Of a stretch of DNA of 64,000 nt, positions 44,478 through 52,417 are shown piece after piece. This DNA comes from CAVPTL01 sp963708725 (GTDB taxonomy: Bacteria; Actinomycetota; Thermoleophilia; Gaiellales; JAICJC01). The notes beneath the pieces were generated by a model. That model was not told the origin of the DNA. It searched no databases and worked only from the letters and a program-made list of their open reading frames with translations. The stretch covers positions 310,001 to 374,000 of the forward strand of contig CAVPTL010000014.1 in assembly GCA_963708725.1 (NCBI GenBank). The letters are read 5' to 3'. The position numbers and the translations under genes are program-made. Within the stretch, counting starts at the first letter, position 1, and each line of letters begins with the position of its first letter.

Positions 44478-46334
44478 TCAGGCGACCGTGTTCTTGCCGC
44501 GGTGCTTGGCGGCGTAGAGCGCCGCATCGGCGATCGCGATCAGGTCGAGCTGGGTGGTGCCGGCGTCGGGGCCGGCGGCGACCCCGAAGCTCGCGGTAAT
44601 GCCTTCGATCGTCTTGCCGGCGAACTCGACCCGCACCTCGGCGATCGCGATCCGCAGGCGCTCGGCGAGGTTGGCGGCACCTTCGCGATCGGTCTGCGGC
44701 AGGAGCACCGCGAACTCCTCCCCACCATATCGGGCGGCCACGTCGATCTCGCGGATCAGCCCCTGCACGGTGCGCGCGACCGCGTGCAGCACCGCATCGC
44801 CGGCGAGATGGCCAAGGGTGTCGTTGACGGCCTTGAAATCGTCGAGGTCAAACAGAATCAGCGCCGTCTCCTGCTCGAAGCGCTGGGCGCGCTCGAGCTC
44901 TCGGCCCAACGTGTCGAAGAACTGGCGCCGGTTGGCCAGTCCGGTGAGCGCGTCGGTCACCGCCTGCTGCTCGACGACCCGGTGCAGCCGGGCGTTCTCA
45001 ATCGCCACCCCGGCCTGCACGGCCAGACCTGAAAGCGTCTCGACATCGTCGCTTCCGAAGTAGCCGTCGGCCGGATCGACCACCGTCACCAGGCCCAAAA
45101 GCTCCTCCTCGCGCACGATCGGCGCGGTCAGGATCGCTCGGGGGAGAATCACCCGCCGCGGTGCCATCTCCGCCAGGGCCAAGCCCTCGAGCCCGGCACC
45201 CGCCGTCACCTCGACCGGCAGATCGGTGCGCGACCCAAGGGCGGTTCCGATCCGGGCGTGCTCGGTCGCCGAGCCCTTGTCGGGGTCGTACAGCATCAGC
45301 CGGCCTCCCCCGGCTCGGGTTGCCTGCACCGCGGTATCGAGCACCGCGCCGACCAGTGCATCCAGGTCGTGGGTCGCCGCCAGCGTGTCGCCGTAGCGGC
45401 GAAGCGTCTGTTTGACGCGCACGCGTTCGGCCTCGAGCTCGTCGACTCGGCTGGAGAGCTCGGTCGACATGTGATCGATCACCGCGCTCAGCTCCGACAG
45501 CTCGTCGGCATTCTCGGGCACCGAACCCGGCCGCATCAACCCCCGCGCTCGCACCGAGAGCTCGGTCAGCGCCTGGGAGATACGACCAGCGGCAAATACC
45601 GCCAGAAGCGCCACCAGCAGGCACACGGCACCAAGTGGGATCAAGACCTTGAGCTGGGCGGAGCGCACCGAGTCGGCCAGCTGCGAACTCGGATAGGTCG
45701 CAAACAACTTCACCGGCCCGCCCCTGGACGCGGGTACCGGAACCGCTGCCGCGCGGACTCCCGTGCCCCCGAAGGTCGCGTCGTACGGCGTCCCGGTCAC
45801 GATCGGAGACACGCGTCCGCGGGCGGCGTCGGTCGAGGCCGCGACGCGCGTGCGAGCGACCAGTCCCAGATCCACCCCGGGGGCGTTCGGGATGCTTCGC
45901 TGCACCCGCTCGAGGAAGCCGCGATCCAGCGGCTGCCACACGATCACGCTGTCGCCCGCGCTGGCGGGGCCGACCGCGATCTCGGCCTTCCAGGCCGGCC
46001 CAGGTGGCGGGCTGCCGGCGATCACCTGTCCGTCAGAGACGAGCTGCAACACCAGCCCGGGAGGTGGCGCAGCGACGACGGCCTGCGGATCGCCCTTACC
46101 GGTGAGCGCGTCCTGCACCGCCTTCTGATGCGCCAGCACCACCGCACGCGCCTGCACTCCGCGAAGCGCGTCGCCATACGCGACCACTCCGCTCGAAACG
46201 GCGCCCCCCAGGCGGCCGTCGACGTGGGCGATCTGGTTGCGACGCAAAAGCGACGTGGCGAGCAGACCGGATGCCACCAGCGGCACCAGCGCCAGCACCA
46301 CCAGCATGATTGTCAGCTTATGCCGAAACCGCAT
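44478..46334 (-). CDS. membrane diguanylate cyclase (sensor-HAMP-GAF-GGDEF)
   Basis: A 618-aa membrane protein making cyclic di-GMP. A first span at about 8-28 and a second at about 232-252 enclose an extracytoplasmic sensor domain. HAMP (about 253-305), a short coiled coil, a GAF domain (about 320-450) and the GGDEF domain follow. The active-site motif is RYGGEEFAVLLPQ (537-541), with an upstream RxxD (R528-D531), the allosteric I-site spaced five residues away, so product inhibition is expected. ATG start. No receptor or EAL gene is in the window. Confidence 0.92.
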   Translation of the reverse strand: MRFRHKLTIMLVVLALVPLVASGLLATSLLRRNQIAHVDGRLGGAVSSGVVAYGDALRGVQARAVVLAHQKAVQDALTGKGDPQAVVAAPPPGLVLQLVSDGQVIAGSPPPGPAWKAEIAVGPASAGDSVIVWQPLDRGFLERVQRSIPNAPGVDLGLVARTRVAASTDAARGRVSPIVTGTPYDATFGGTGVRAAAVPVPASRGGPVKLFATYPSSQLADSVRSAQLKVLIPLGAVCLLVALLAVFAAGRISQALTELSVRARGLMRPGSVPENADELSELSAVIDHMSTELSSRVDELEAERVRVKQTLRRYGDTLAATHDLDALVGAVLDTAVQATRAGGGRLMLYDPDKGSATEHARIGTALGSRTDLPVEVTAGAGLEGLALAEMAPRRVILPRAILTAPIVREEELLGLVTVVDPADGYFGSDDVETLSGLAVQAGVAIENARLHRVVEQQAVTDALTGLANRRQFFDTLGRELERAQRFEQETALILFDLDDFKAVNDTLGHLAGDAVLHAVARTVQGLIREIDVAARYGGEEFAVLLPQTDREGAANLAERLRIAIAEVRVEFAGKTIEGITASFGVAAGPDAGTTQLDLIAIADAALYAAKHRGKNTVA

Positions 46335-46342
46335 CTAGGGAA

Positions 46343-46359
46343 TTGGGGACGATCCCCAA
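46343..46359 (-). promoter_or_regulatory. short perfect hairpin in the diguanylate cyclase leader
   Basis: TTGGGGA (46343-46349), CGA, TCCCCAA (46353-46359) makes a perfect 7-bp dyad ending 9 bp before the ATG at 46334 on the minus strand. In RNA it would occupy the normal ribosome-binding position, so it could limit translation or mark a repressor site. No further conservation can be judged. Confidence 0.35.
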
Positions 46360-46510
46360 GTGTAAACGAGTATAGGTAAAAATTGGCAAAAATGCGGAGC
46401 CCGCTCAACCACCGAGATACCCATCGCGCAGCCGCGCTCGACAAGTCACTGAGAACTCGTCAAGTACGAATAGCGTACGCGACTCCGTGGAGCCGTGCGG
46501 GTTCTCGGCC

Positions 46511-47491
46511 TCAGTAGGAAGCGAGGTCGAGCGCGGCGGCCAGCAGATCTTCCTCGGTCGGCAGGTACTCCTGCTCGAGCACGGGAGCGAACGGGATCGG
46601 TGTATCCAGAGCGGCGAGCCGGCGAACGGGAGCATCGAGGTACTCGAACGCGTGCTCGGCGACGATGGCCGCAACCTCCGCCCCGAACCCGCCGGTGAGA
46701 TTGTCCTCGTGAACGACCAGCACCTTCCCGGTCTTCCGTACCGAGTCGAGCACGGTCTCGGAATCAAACGGGATCAGCGTCCGCAGGTCGATCACCTCGG
46801 CCGAGATGCCCTGCGAGGCGAGCTGCTCGGCGACGGTCATGGACGACCGCACCGTCGATGCGTACGCCACGATTGTGAGGTCTTCGCCGGTGCGACGCAC
46901 CGCGGCCTTACCCAGGGGCACCAGCGTGCCGTGGGCGCCGGTGGCGACCTCGGCCTTCTCGCGCCGGTAGAGAAACTTGTGCTCGCAGAACACGACCGGG
47001 TTGGGGTCGCGGATCGCGGAGCGAAGCAGCCCATAGGCGTCTTCGGCAGTCGCTGGGCAGACAATCTTGAGTCCTGCGTGGTGATGGAACCAGGCCTCGA
47101 CGTTCTCGGAGTGGTATGGCCCGCCGCCCACCCCGCCGCCGTTCGGGCAGCGCATGACCATGGGAACAGCCCACCCGATGCGGTAGTGCATCTTGGCGGC
47201 ACAGGTCACCAGCTGGTCGAAGGCGATCGACACGAAGTCGCCGAACTGCATCTCGGCCACGGGTCGCTGGCCGGCCATCGCGGCTCCGATCGCGACACCG
47301 GCGATCCCGGCCTCGGCCACCGGAGTATCGATCGCGCGGGGCACGCCGAACCGCTGCTGGATGCCCTTGGTCGCGCCGAACGCGCCGCCCTGCTTGCCCA
47401 CGTCCTCGCCCATGCAGAACACCCGGTCGTCGAGTTCCATCTCGTCGTGCAGGGCCGCATTGATCGCTTCGAGGTAGGTGAGTTCCGCCAT
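46511..47491 (-). CDS. 2-oxoacid dehydrogenase E1 component, beta subunit
   Basis: A 326-aa transketolase-like beta subunit of a pyruvate, branched-chain 2-oxoacid or acetoin dehydrogenase. Typical runs are YLEAINAALHDEMELDDRVF, MGEDVGKQGGAFGATKG, PVAEAGIAGVAIGAAMAG and EVIDLRTLIPFD. The ATG at 47491 gives a one-base overlap with the alpha-subunit stop; a GTG three codons upstream is an alternative. No E2 or E3 gene is adjacent, so the complex must be completed from elsewhere in the genome. Confidence 0.92.
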   Translation of the reverse strand: MAELTYLEAINAALHDEMELDDRVFCMGEDVGKQGGAFGATKGIQQRFGVPRAIDTPVAEAGIAGVAIGAAMAGQRPVAEMQFGDFVSIAFDQLVTCAAKMHYRIGWAVPMVMRCPNGGGVGGGPYHSENVEAWFHHHAGLKIVCPATAEDAYGLLRSAIRDPNPVVFCEHKFLYRREKAEVATGAHGTLVPLGKAAVRRTGEDLTIVAYASTVRSSMTVAEQLASQGISAEVIDLRTLIPFDSETVLDSVRKTGKVLVVHEDNLTGGFGAEVAAIVAEHAFEYLDAPVRRLAALDTPIPFAPVLEQEYLPTEEDLLAAALDLASY

Positions 47492-48531
47492 CACTTCCAC
47501 CCATCCGGCGCGAACACGCCCTCGAGCACCTGGCCCGGATCCGGAGGCGAATCGGCGTCGGCCTTTGCGACGGCCTCGGCGACCTCGTCCTTGACCCGGC
47601 CACGCACCTCATCGAGGCGCGCTGCCGACATCCCGCGCTGGCCGGTGAGGTTGGCCTCGAGCCGCTTCAGCGGATCCTTGTCCGACCACTCGGCGAGCGT
47701 CTCCATGGGCATGTATGCCTCGTACCGGTCGTGCGCCGCGTGTCCGCCCATGCGGTAGGTGCGGCACTCGATGAACTGAGGGCCGCCGCCTTTGCGGGCG
47801 GCCTCGACGGCCCTGGTCATGGCGCCGTAGACGGCGAAGATGTCGTTGCCGTCGACCGCGACGGCCGGCACGCCGTAGCCGGCGGCCTTCTTGTAAAGCT
47901 CGGTGACCTTGGTCTGCTTCGAGATCGGTGTGGAGTACCCCCAGCCGTTGTTCTCGGCGACGAAGATCGCCGGCACCTCGAGTACCGCGGCGATGTTCAG
48001 GCCCTCGTGGAAGTCACCCCGCGAGGTCGCCGCATCACCAAAGCTGGTAACCGCAACGCGGTCTTCTCCGCGCTGCTGGTAGGCGAGCGCTGCCCCGACG
48101 GTCAGCGGGATCATGTCGGCCATGTGCGAGACCTGGCACGGGATGTTCCATTCGCGCCCGCCGATGTGAAGATTGCCGTCGCGACCACGGGTTGTGGAGC
48201 CCTCTTTGCCCATGAACTGGGCGTAGATGCGCCAGATCGGGACGCCGTGCACGAGGTATGACCCAAGATCGCGGATCCAGGGCGACAGCCAGTCTCCATC
48301 CTCGCCGGTGCGAAGCGGAGCGGCCATCCCGACCGCGATCGCCTCCTGGCCGCGGCCGGTGTAATAGCTCCCGGGCAGCTTGCCCTGCCGGTAGAGGTTC
48401 AACGCGCGCTCTTCCACGGCTCGTGTCAGCGCCATCCAGTAGAACAGCTCGAGGGCGCGCTGATCCGAAACCTCAACTTCGGAGGCTTGTGGATCTGAAG
48501 GGGATGAGATGTGGCGAGCGGTCGAGCTCAC
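47491..48531 (-). CDS. 2-oxoacid dehydrogenase E1 component, alpha subunit
   Basis: A 346-aa thiamine-diphosphate subunit. RGQEAIAVGMAAPLR, the HIGGREWNIPCQVSHM segment and the ThDP motif SFGDAATSRGDFHEGLNIAA ending in AENNGWGYS are characteristic; the usual GDG is GDA here. The phosphorylation-loop-like YRMGGHAAHDRYEAY follows. GTG start. Together with the beta subunit it would decarboxylate a 2-oxo acid; the leucine-dehydrogenase-like gene at 10176 could feed branched-chain oxo acids, which would favour the BCKDH type, but that is inference. Confidence 0.92.
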   Translation of the reverse strand: MSSTARHISSPSDPQASEVEVSDQRALELFYWMALTRAVEERALNLYRQGKLPGSYYTGRGQEAIAVGMAAPLRTGEDGDWLSPWIRDLGSYLVHGVPIWRIYAQFMGKEGSTTRGRDGNLHIGGREWNIPCQVSHMADMIPLTVGAALAYQQRGEDRVAVTSFGDAATSRGDFHEGLNIAAVLEVPAIFVAENNGWGYSTPISKQTKVTELYKKAAGYGVPAVAVDGNDIFAVYGAMTRAVEAARKGGGPQFIECRTYRMGGHAAHDRYEAYMPMETLAEWSDKDPLKRLEANLTGQRGMSAARLDEVRGRVKDEVAEAVAKADADSPPDPGQVLEGVFAPDGWK

Positions 48532-48667
48532 AGGCGCTTCACGTGCGCGTCATCGGCTGATCCGGCGTCGTTCATGAGCACATACACGACGCCACTTACT
48601 GTAGTAGATGCATCGATCACGGCGTACACCCCCTGAATTCGATTGCCACCCGTCCGAATACCCGGCG

Positions 48668-49009
48668 ATGGAATCCGTAAGCAACCAGATGGCCGCCGCC
48701 GTCGAACAGGCTCGAGAAGCCCTACGCGGCGGCGACGTGATTGGACTTACCGCCGCCTATGCGGCACTGCCCGGCTGGGATGATCGCAACCGTGCCCACC
48801 AGGCCCGCTGCCTGATCACCGAGCTGGTGCTCGCCCACGGGGCGACCGAAGCCCGGGTGTGGGTGCCGATGTTTGCCGAGGCGCTGCGGATGCTGCTCGA
48901 CGCGCTCGAGCGCGACCCGTGCGAACCGATCACGCTCAACCTCGCGATGTCGCTCGAAAGCGCATCGATCCACGTCTGCTGCGCGTACATGCCCGCGGCT
49001 GCTGAGTAG
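48668..49009 (+). CDS. hypothetical helical protein, 3' end antisense to flgG remnant
   Basis: A 113-aa soluble Ala/Leu/Glu-rich helical protein, no recognised domain. The ATG at 48668 is preferred over an in-frame ATG at 48608, whose extra 20 residues look unstructured. The last ~25-30 codons lie exactly antisense to a sequence encoding the beginning of a FlgG protein, so the C-terminus may have been created by a deletion joining two loci. Divergent from the E1-alpha gene. Function unknown. Confidence 0.5.
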   Translation: MESVSNQMAAAVEQAREALRGGDVIGLTAAYAALPGWDDRNRAHQARCLITELVLAHGATEARVWVPMFAEALRMLLDALERDPCEPITLNLAMSLESASIHVCCAYMPAAAE

Positions 49010-49023
49010 AGCCCGTTCACCAT
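48922..49023 (-). pseudogene. flgG remnant (first ~33 codons)
   Basis: On the minus strand, an ATG at 49023 with GGGAAGGAA upstream opens a frame reading MVNGLYSAAAGMYAQQTW and then IDALSSDIA, an unmistakable N-terminus of a flagellar rod/hook protein of the FlgG/FlgF family. After about residue 33 the similarity stops; the frame continues as Ser/Arg-rich non-homologous sequence to 48757. It sits 145 bp downstream of an intact FlgF/FlgG-type gene, the usual place for the second member of the pair. Best read as a deletion scar. Confidence 0.66.
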
Positions 49024-49168
49024 CGGCTCGTTCCTTCCCTGGTGTGGTCAAACCCGGGAGCGGAGGAGCTCTCGTTGCTTCCCCCGCGGGCCTCCGCACT
49101 CGGCAGTCCAGCCACATGGTCCCGGTCGTCGCAGCCGGTGATCGACCGCGACGCGCTGAATTTGAGGG

Positions 49169-49906
49169 TCACCCTGCGGCGCTCCCGACAGACGTCGTGG
49201 CCTTTGCCAGCGCGTCGTCGAGCGCATGGATGACGCGCTGGGTCGCCTCATACGCGCGCAACGAGGCGATCATGTCGACCATCGCCCGGGCGGCGTCGAC
49301 ACCCGAGCCCTCGAGGTAGCCCTGCTGCACGCTGGTACCGGCGGGCCAACCGCCGGCGCGCCCCGTGTACAGCGTGTCTCCCTGTTTCGCTGCACCGGTG
49401 AGCGAGACGACCGCGATCGTCCCGACCAGCGTGCCAGAGGCACGCACGTTGCCTTCGGCATCGATCGCGATCATCGCCGGCGGAGTCACACCCACCGAGA
49501 TCGGCGTGCCATTGACGCCGAGCACGTCGAGCCCGGTTGAGGTCATCAGGCGCCCGCGGGCGTCGGTCAAGAGCTGGCCGTTTCGGGTGTATCGGACCCC
49601 GGCGGGAGTGCTGACCTCGAAGAAACCTTCGCCGGCGAGGGCGAGGTCGAGCGGGTTGCCGGTGTTTCGAAGTGGCCCCTGCGAGAAATCTGTGACCAGG
49701 CTCGTGATCCGCGGACCGAGGCTGAGCGCCCCCACCTGCCGGCCGTTCGAATCGTTATGCAGCAGCATGTCGCGGAAACTCGACTGCAACGCGATGTCGG
49801 GCTTGTAGCCGTTGGTCGACGCGTTTGCCAGATCGTCCGAGATGGCGTCCTGCCGGATTTGCTCGGCGATCATTCCGGCCGCGGCGATGTACAGACCTCG
49901 CTCCAT
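49169..49906 (-). CDS. flagellar basal-body rod protein, FlgF/FlgG type
   Basis: A 245-aa protein of the flagellar rod. The N-terminal helix motif MERGLYIAAAGM is followed by DDLANASTNGYKPD; the central part has NPLDLALAGEGFFEVSTPAG and RYTRNGQLLTDARGRLMTS, and the C-terminal helix SGVDAARAMVDMIASLRAYE is canonical. The ATG at 49906 gives the normal family start; another ATG is at 49924. No other intact flagellar gene lies in the window, and the partner downstream is only a fragment, so motility may be lost or encoded elsewhere. Confidence 0.88.
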   Translation of the reverse strand: MERGLYIAAAGMIAEQIRQDAISDDLANASTNGYKPDIALQSSFRDMLLHNDSNGRQVGALSLGPRITSLVTDFSQGPLRNTGNPLDLALAGEGFFEVSTPAGVRYTRNGQLLTDARGRLMTSTGLDVLGVNGTPISVGVTPPAMIAIDAEGNVRASGTLVGTIAVVSLTGAAKQGDTLYTGRAGGWPAGTSVQQGYLEGSGVDAARAMVDMIASLRAYEATQRVIHALDDALAKATTSVGSAAG

Positions 49907-49975
49907 CCGCCCCGTAGTCGTCATCTCGCCCACGGAGTTGAGATGACACTCCCCGCAACCGGCTATACCTCGGGA

Positions 49976-51418
49976 ATGCCGAGTGGTCGTAACTACGACG
50001 TGGTGATCGTGGGCGGTGGCGTGGTGGGCTGTGCGATCGCGCGCAGGCTGTCGTTCACCACTGCATCGGTGGCACTGCTCGAGGCGGCTCATGACGTGGG
50101 CGAGGGCGCTTCGAAGGGCAACACGGGGATTACGACCTGTGGCGCTGACTGCACCCCCGGCACGCTCGAAGCCAAGCTCGTGCGCCGCTCCGCCCCGGGC
50201 TGGGAGGCGCTGTGCGCCTCGCTCGACACGCCATTCGAACGGCTCGGCACGCTGTGCGTGGCGCTCACCGCAGACGACCACACGCGCCTCGAGCCCCTGC
50301 TCCAGGAGGCGAGGGCAAACGACGCCGAGGCCGAGATCGTGAGCGGAGCCGAAGCCCGCTCGCTCGAGCCGCTGATCAGCGACGGTGCGGTCGCGGCCCT
50401 GCACATCCCCGAGGACGGGATCATCGACTCGCTGCGGCTGACCGTCGGGTACGCGGAGCTGGCCGCGCGAAACGGCGTCGACGTGTACCGCTCGTGCCCC
50501 GTGACCGGATTCGACATCCGTGGTGAGGAGATCACCGGCGTGCGCACCCCCGACGGCGTGTTCTCTGCCCGGTTCGTTGTCAACGCGGCGGGGGTCGAAG
50601 CCGACCACATCTCCCAGCTCGCCGGCGGCGAGCAGTTTCGCTGCTGGCCGCGGCAGGGCCAGTACTGGCTGCTGGATCGTGAGTTCGGAGGCCGGTTCGC
50701 GAAAGTCGTGGGCGGTGTGCCGACGCCTGTGACCCGAGGCATCTACTGCGTTCCCACGACCAACCGCTCGTTGCTCCTGGGGCCCACCGCCGATGACCGC
50801 GAGGACCGAAACGACCGGGCGGTCGATCGCGAAACGCTCGACCACGTCTTCGAGGCGGCCCAGTCGCTGGTGCCGGCGATCCGCCGCGAGTACGCGATCA
50901 AGACGTTCGCCGCCAACCGCCCTGCGTCCGACACCACCTATCGGGTCGAGCCCGATCGCAACCGCTCGAATCTGATCCACGCGGCGGGCATCCGCTCGAC
51001 CGGAGTGTCCTCATCCCCTGCCCTGGCGGAGCATGTCCACGACCTGCTCGCCGCCGCCGGCGCGCCCGTCGAGCACGAGCGGCCGGAGGTCATCACGGCG
51101 CTCGAGCCGATTCCGCGGCTGCTTCACCACCCCCGGCCGCAGGAGCTGATCGCCCGCGACCCGCGATACGGACAGGTCGTGTGCGCGTGCGAGCAGGTGA
51201 CCGCCGCCGAGATCGCCCAGGCGTTTGAGATGGCGGTACCGCCGCGCTCGATCGATGCCCTGCGCAAGCGCACCCGGGCGACCGGCGGGCGCTGCCAGGG
51301 GGCGGTGTGTCTCGCCGGGGTCTCGTTCCTGTGCTCGCTGCACGCCGACCTCGCGCCGTGGCAGGTGGCCACGGGTGATCCCCGTGCGACGCTCGGGGTG
51401 GGAGCCGCCCGTGTCTGA
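49976..51418 (+). CDS. GlpA-like FAD-dependent glycerol-3-phosphate dehydrogenase with [2Fe-2S] domain
   Basis: A 480-aa flavoprotein. N-terminal FAD motif DVVIVGGGVVGCAIARRLS (from residue 8), then EGASKGNTGITTCG. The C-terminal BFD-like domain has four cysteines in the pattern CAC (C403, C405) and C440/C445, as in anaerobic GlpA. Partner genes downstream are a GlpB-like flavoprotein and glpK, supporting oxidation of glycerol-3-phosphate to dihydroxyacetone phosphate. Start ATG at 49976; TATACC 6 nt upstream suggests a nearly leaderless mRNA. Divergent from the flagellar gene. Overlaps the next gene by 8 bp. Confidence 0.86.
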   Translation: MPSGRNYDVVIVGGGVVGCAIARRLSFTTASVALLEAAHDVGEGASKGNTGITTCGADCTPGTLEAKLVRRSAPGWEALCASLDTPFERLGTLCVALTADDHTRLEPLLQEARANDAEAEIVSGAEARSLEPLISDGAVAALHIPEDGIIDSLRLTVGYAELAARNGVDVYRSCPVTGFDIRGEEITGVRTPDGVFSARFVVNAAGVEADHISQLAGGEQFRCWPRQGQYWLLDREFGGRFAKVVGGVPTPVTRGIYCVPTTNRSLLLGPTADDREDRNDRAVDRETLDHVFEAAQSLVPAIRREYAIKTFAANRPASDTTYRVEPDRNRSNLIHAAGIRSTGVSSSPALAEHVHDLLAAAGAPVEHERPEVITALEPIPRLLHHPRPQELIARDPRYGQVVCACEQVTAAEIAQAFEMAVPPRSIDALRKRTRATGGRCQGAVCLAGVSFLCSLHADLAPWQVATGDPRATLGVGAARV

Positions 51419-52205
51419 GCCGATCGTGGCAATCGTCGGGGCCGGGATCACCGGATTGGCGTGTGCCTGCGCGGTCGCCCCGCACGCGCGGGCGGAGGTG
51501 GTTGATCGGATCCCGGTGATTGGCGGAGTGCTTGGATGGGAACACCCCGCCAGCCGTGCGGTGGCCGCCGATGCGACCGCGGCCGGCGTGCGATTACACC
51601 TGGGTGAGACCGCCATCCGCTGGGATGGGTCCACGCTGATGGCGATCGGCCCCGACGGGGTGCGCCGGATCGAGGCATCGGCACTGGTGATCGCAGCCGG
51701 TTCCCGTCCGCTGGGCCGCGCCGAACTCGGCCTCACAGGGCCTCGACCGGCCGGTATCCTCCCCGCCACCGTGGCATGCCATCTGTCTGAGACCGGGCTC
51801 TTGATCGGTCGCCGTCCGGCGGTGATCGGAGGCGGCGACTGGGCTGCCCGAACGCTCGAGCGGCTGTTGCACGCAGGCGCCGACACCGTCGAGGTGATCG
51901 CCCCCGACGGCGTCCTGCGGCCCCTGCCCGAATCGCCGCAGATCACCGCTCGAGCCAACACCCGCCCGGTGGCGGTGGAGGGGGTTCACCGGGTCAGTGC
52001 CGTTCGCATCGACGGCGGCGAGCGGATCGCCTGCGACGCGGTTGTGCTCGCCCACCGGCTCGCGCCACTTCGAAACGTCGACGGAGCGGTATGGGATGGG
52101 CCGCGCACGGTGTTCGCACAACCGGGCGAGGATCCGGCCACGATCGCCAACGCGGTCTCGGCCGGCCGCCGTGCCGCCTCCGAGGCGCTGGAGCTGATCC
52201 GATGA
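51411..52205 (+). CDS. GlpB-like / small FAD-NAD(P) oxidoreductase subunit
   Basis: A 264-aa flavoprotein with a GxGxxG fold near the N-terminus (VAIVGAGITGLACACAV, 7-23) and a second dinucleotide-binding motif AVIGGGDWAARTLERLL. It is shorter than full pyridine-nucleotide-disulfide oxidoreductases and has no redox CxxC. The GTG at 51411 overlaps the GlpA-like stop by 8 bp; the open frame upstream is a shadow. Most likely the second subunit passing electrons from the GlpA-like enzyme to NAD(P) or the quinone pool. Confidence 0.74.
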   Translation: MSEPIVAIVGAGITGLACACAVAPHARAEVVDRIPVIGGVLGWEHPASRAVAADATAAGVRLHLGETAIRWDGSTLMAIGPDGVRRIEASALVIAAGSRPLGRAELGLTGPRPAGILPATVACHLSETGLLIGRRPAVIGGGDWAARTLERLLHAGADTVEVIAPDGVLRPLPESPQITARANTRPVAVEGVHRVSAVRIDGGERIACDAVVLAHRLAPLRNVDGAVWDGPRTVFAQPGEDPATIANAVSAGRRAASEALELIR

Positions 52206-52417
52206 GGGTGCGATCTCCGATCGGCGACCTCCCGTTTGCCGTCACGGCGATCCGGGTGGAACAGCGCCAGCTCGTGATCGACGGTGAGCTGGGGGCCTGG
52301 CGATCGCAGATCAACGTCGCGGCCAGCGACATCCCCATGCTCGCACGCGCGCTCAAAAAGCCGATGTTCGTGGCTGCCGCGGCGGGCCTGGTGCTGATCG
52401 CCGTGCGGCGGCGATGA
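52202..52417 (+). CDS. small membrane-anchored protein in the glycerol operon
   Basis: A 71-aa protein with a C-terminal hydrophobic segment (about 54-67, MFVAAAAGLVLIAV) capped by three arginines, consistent with a tail anchor. The N-terminal 50 residues form a small soluble domain (AVTAIRVEQRQLVIDGELGA). It overlaps both neighbours by 4 bp, so it is clearly coupled. It may anchor the GlpA/GlpB-like complex to the membrane, the role played by GlpC in other bacteria, but there is no sequence resemblance to GlpC. Confidence 0.62.
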   Translation: MRVRSPIGDLPFAVTAIRVEQRQLVIDGELGAWRSQINVAASDIPMLARALKKPMFVAAAAGLVLIAVRRR

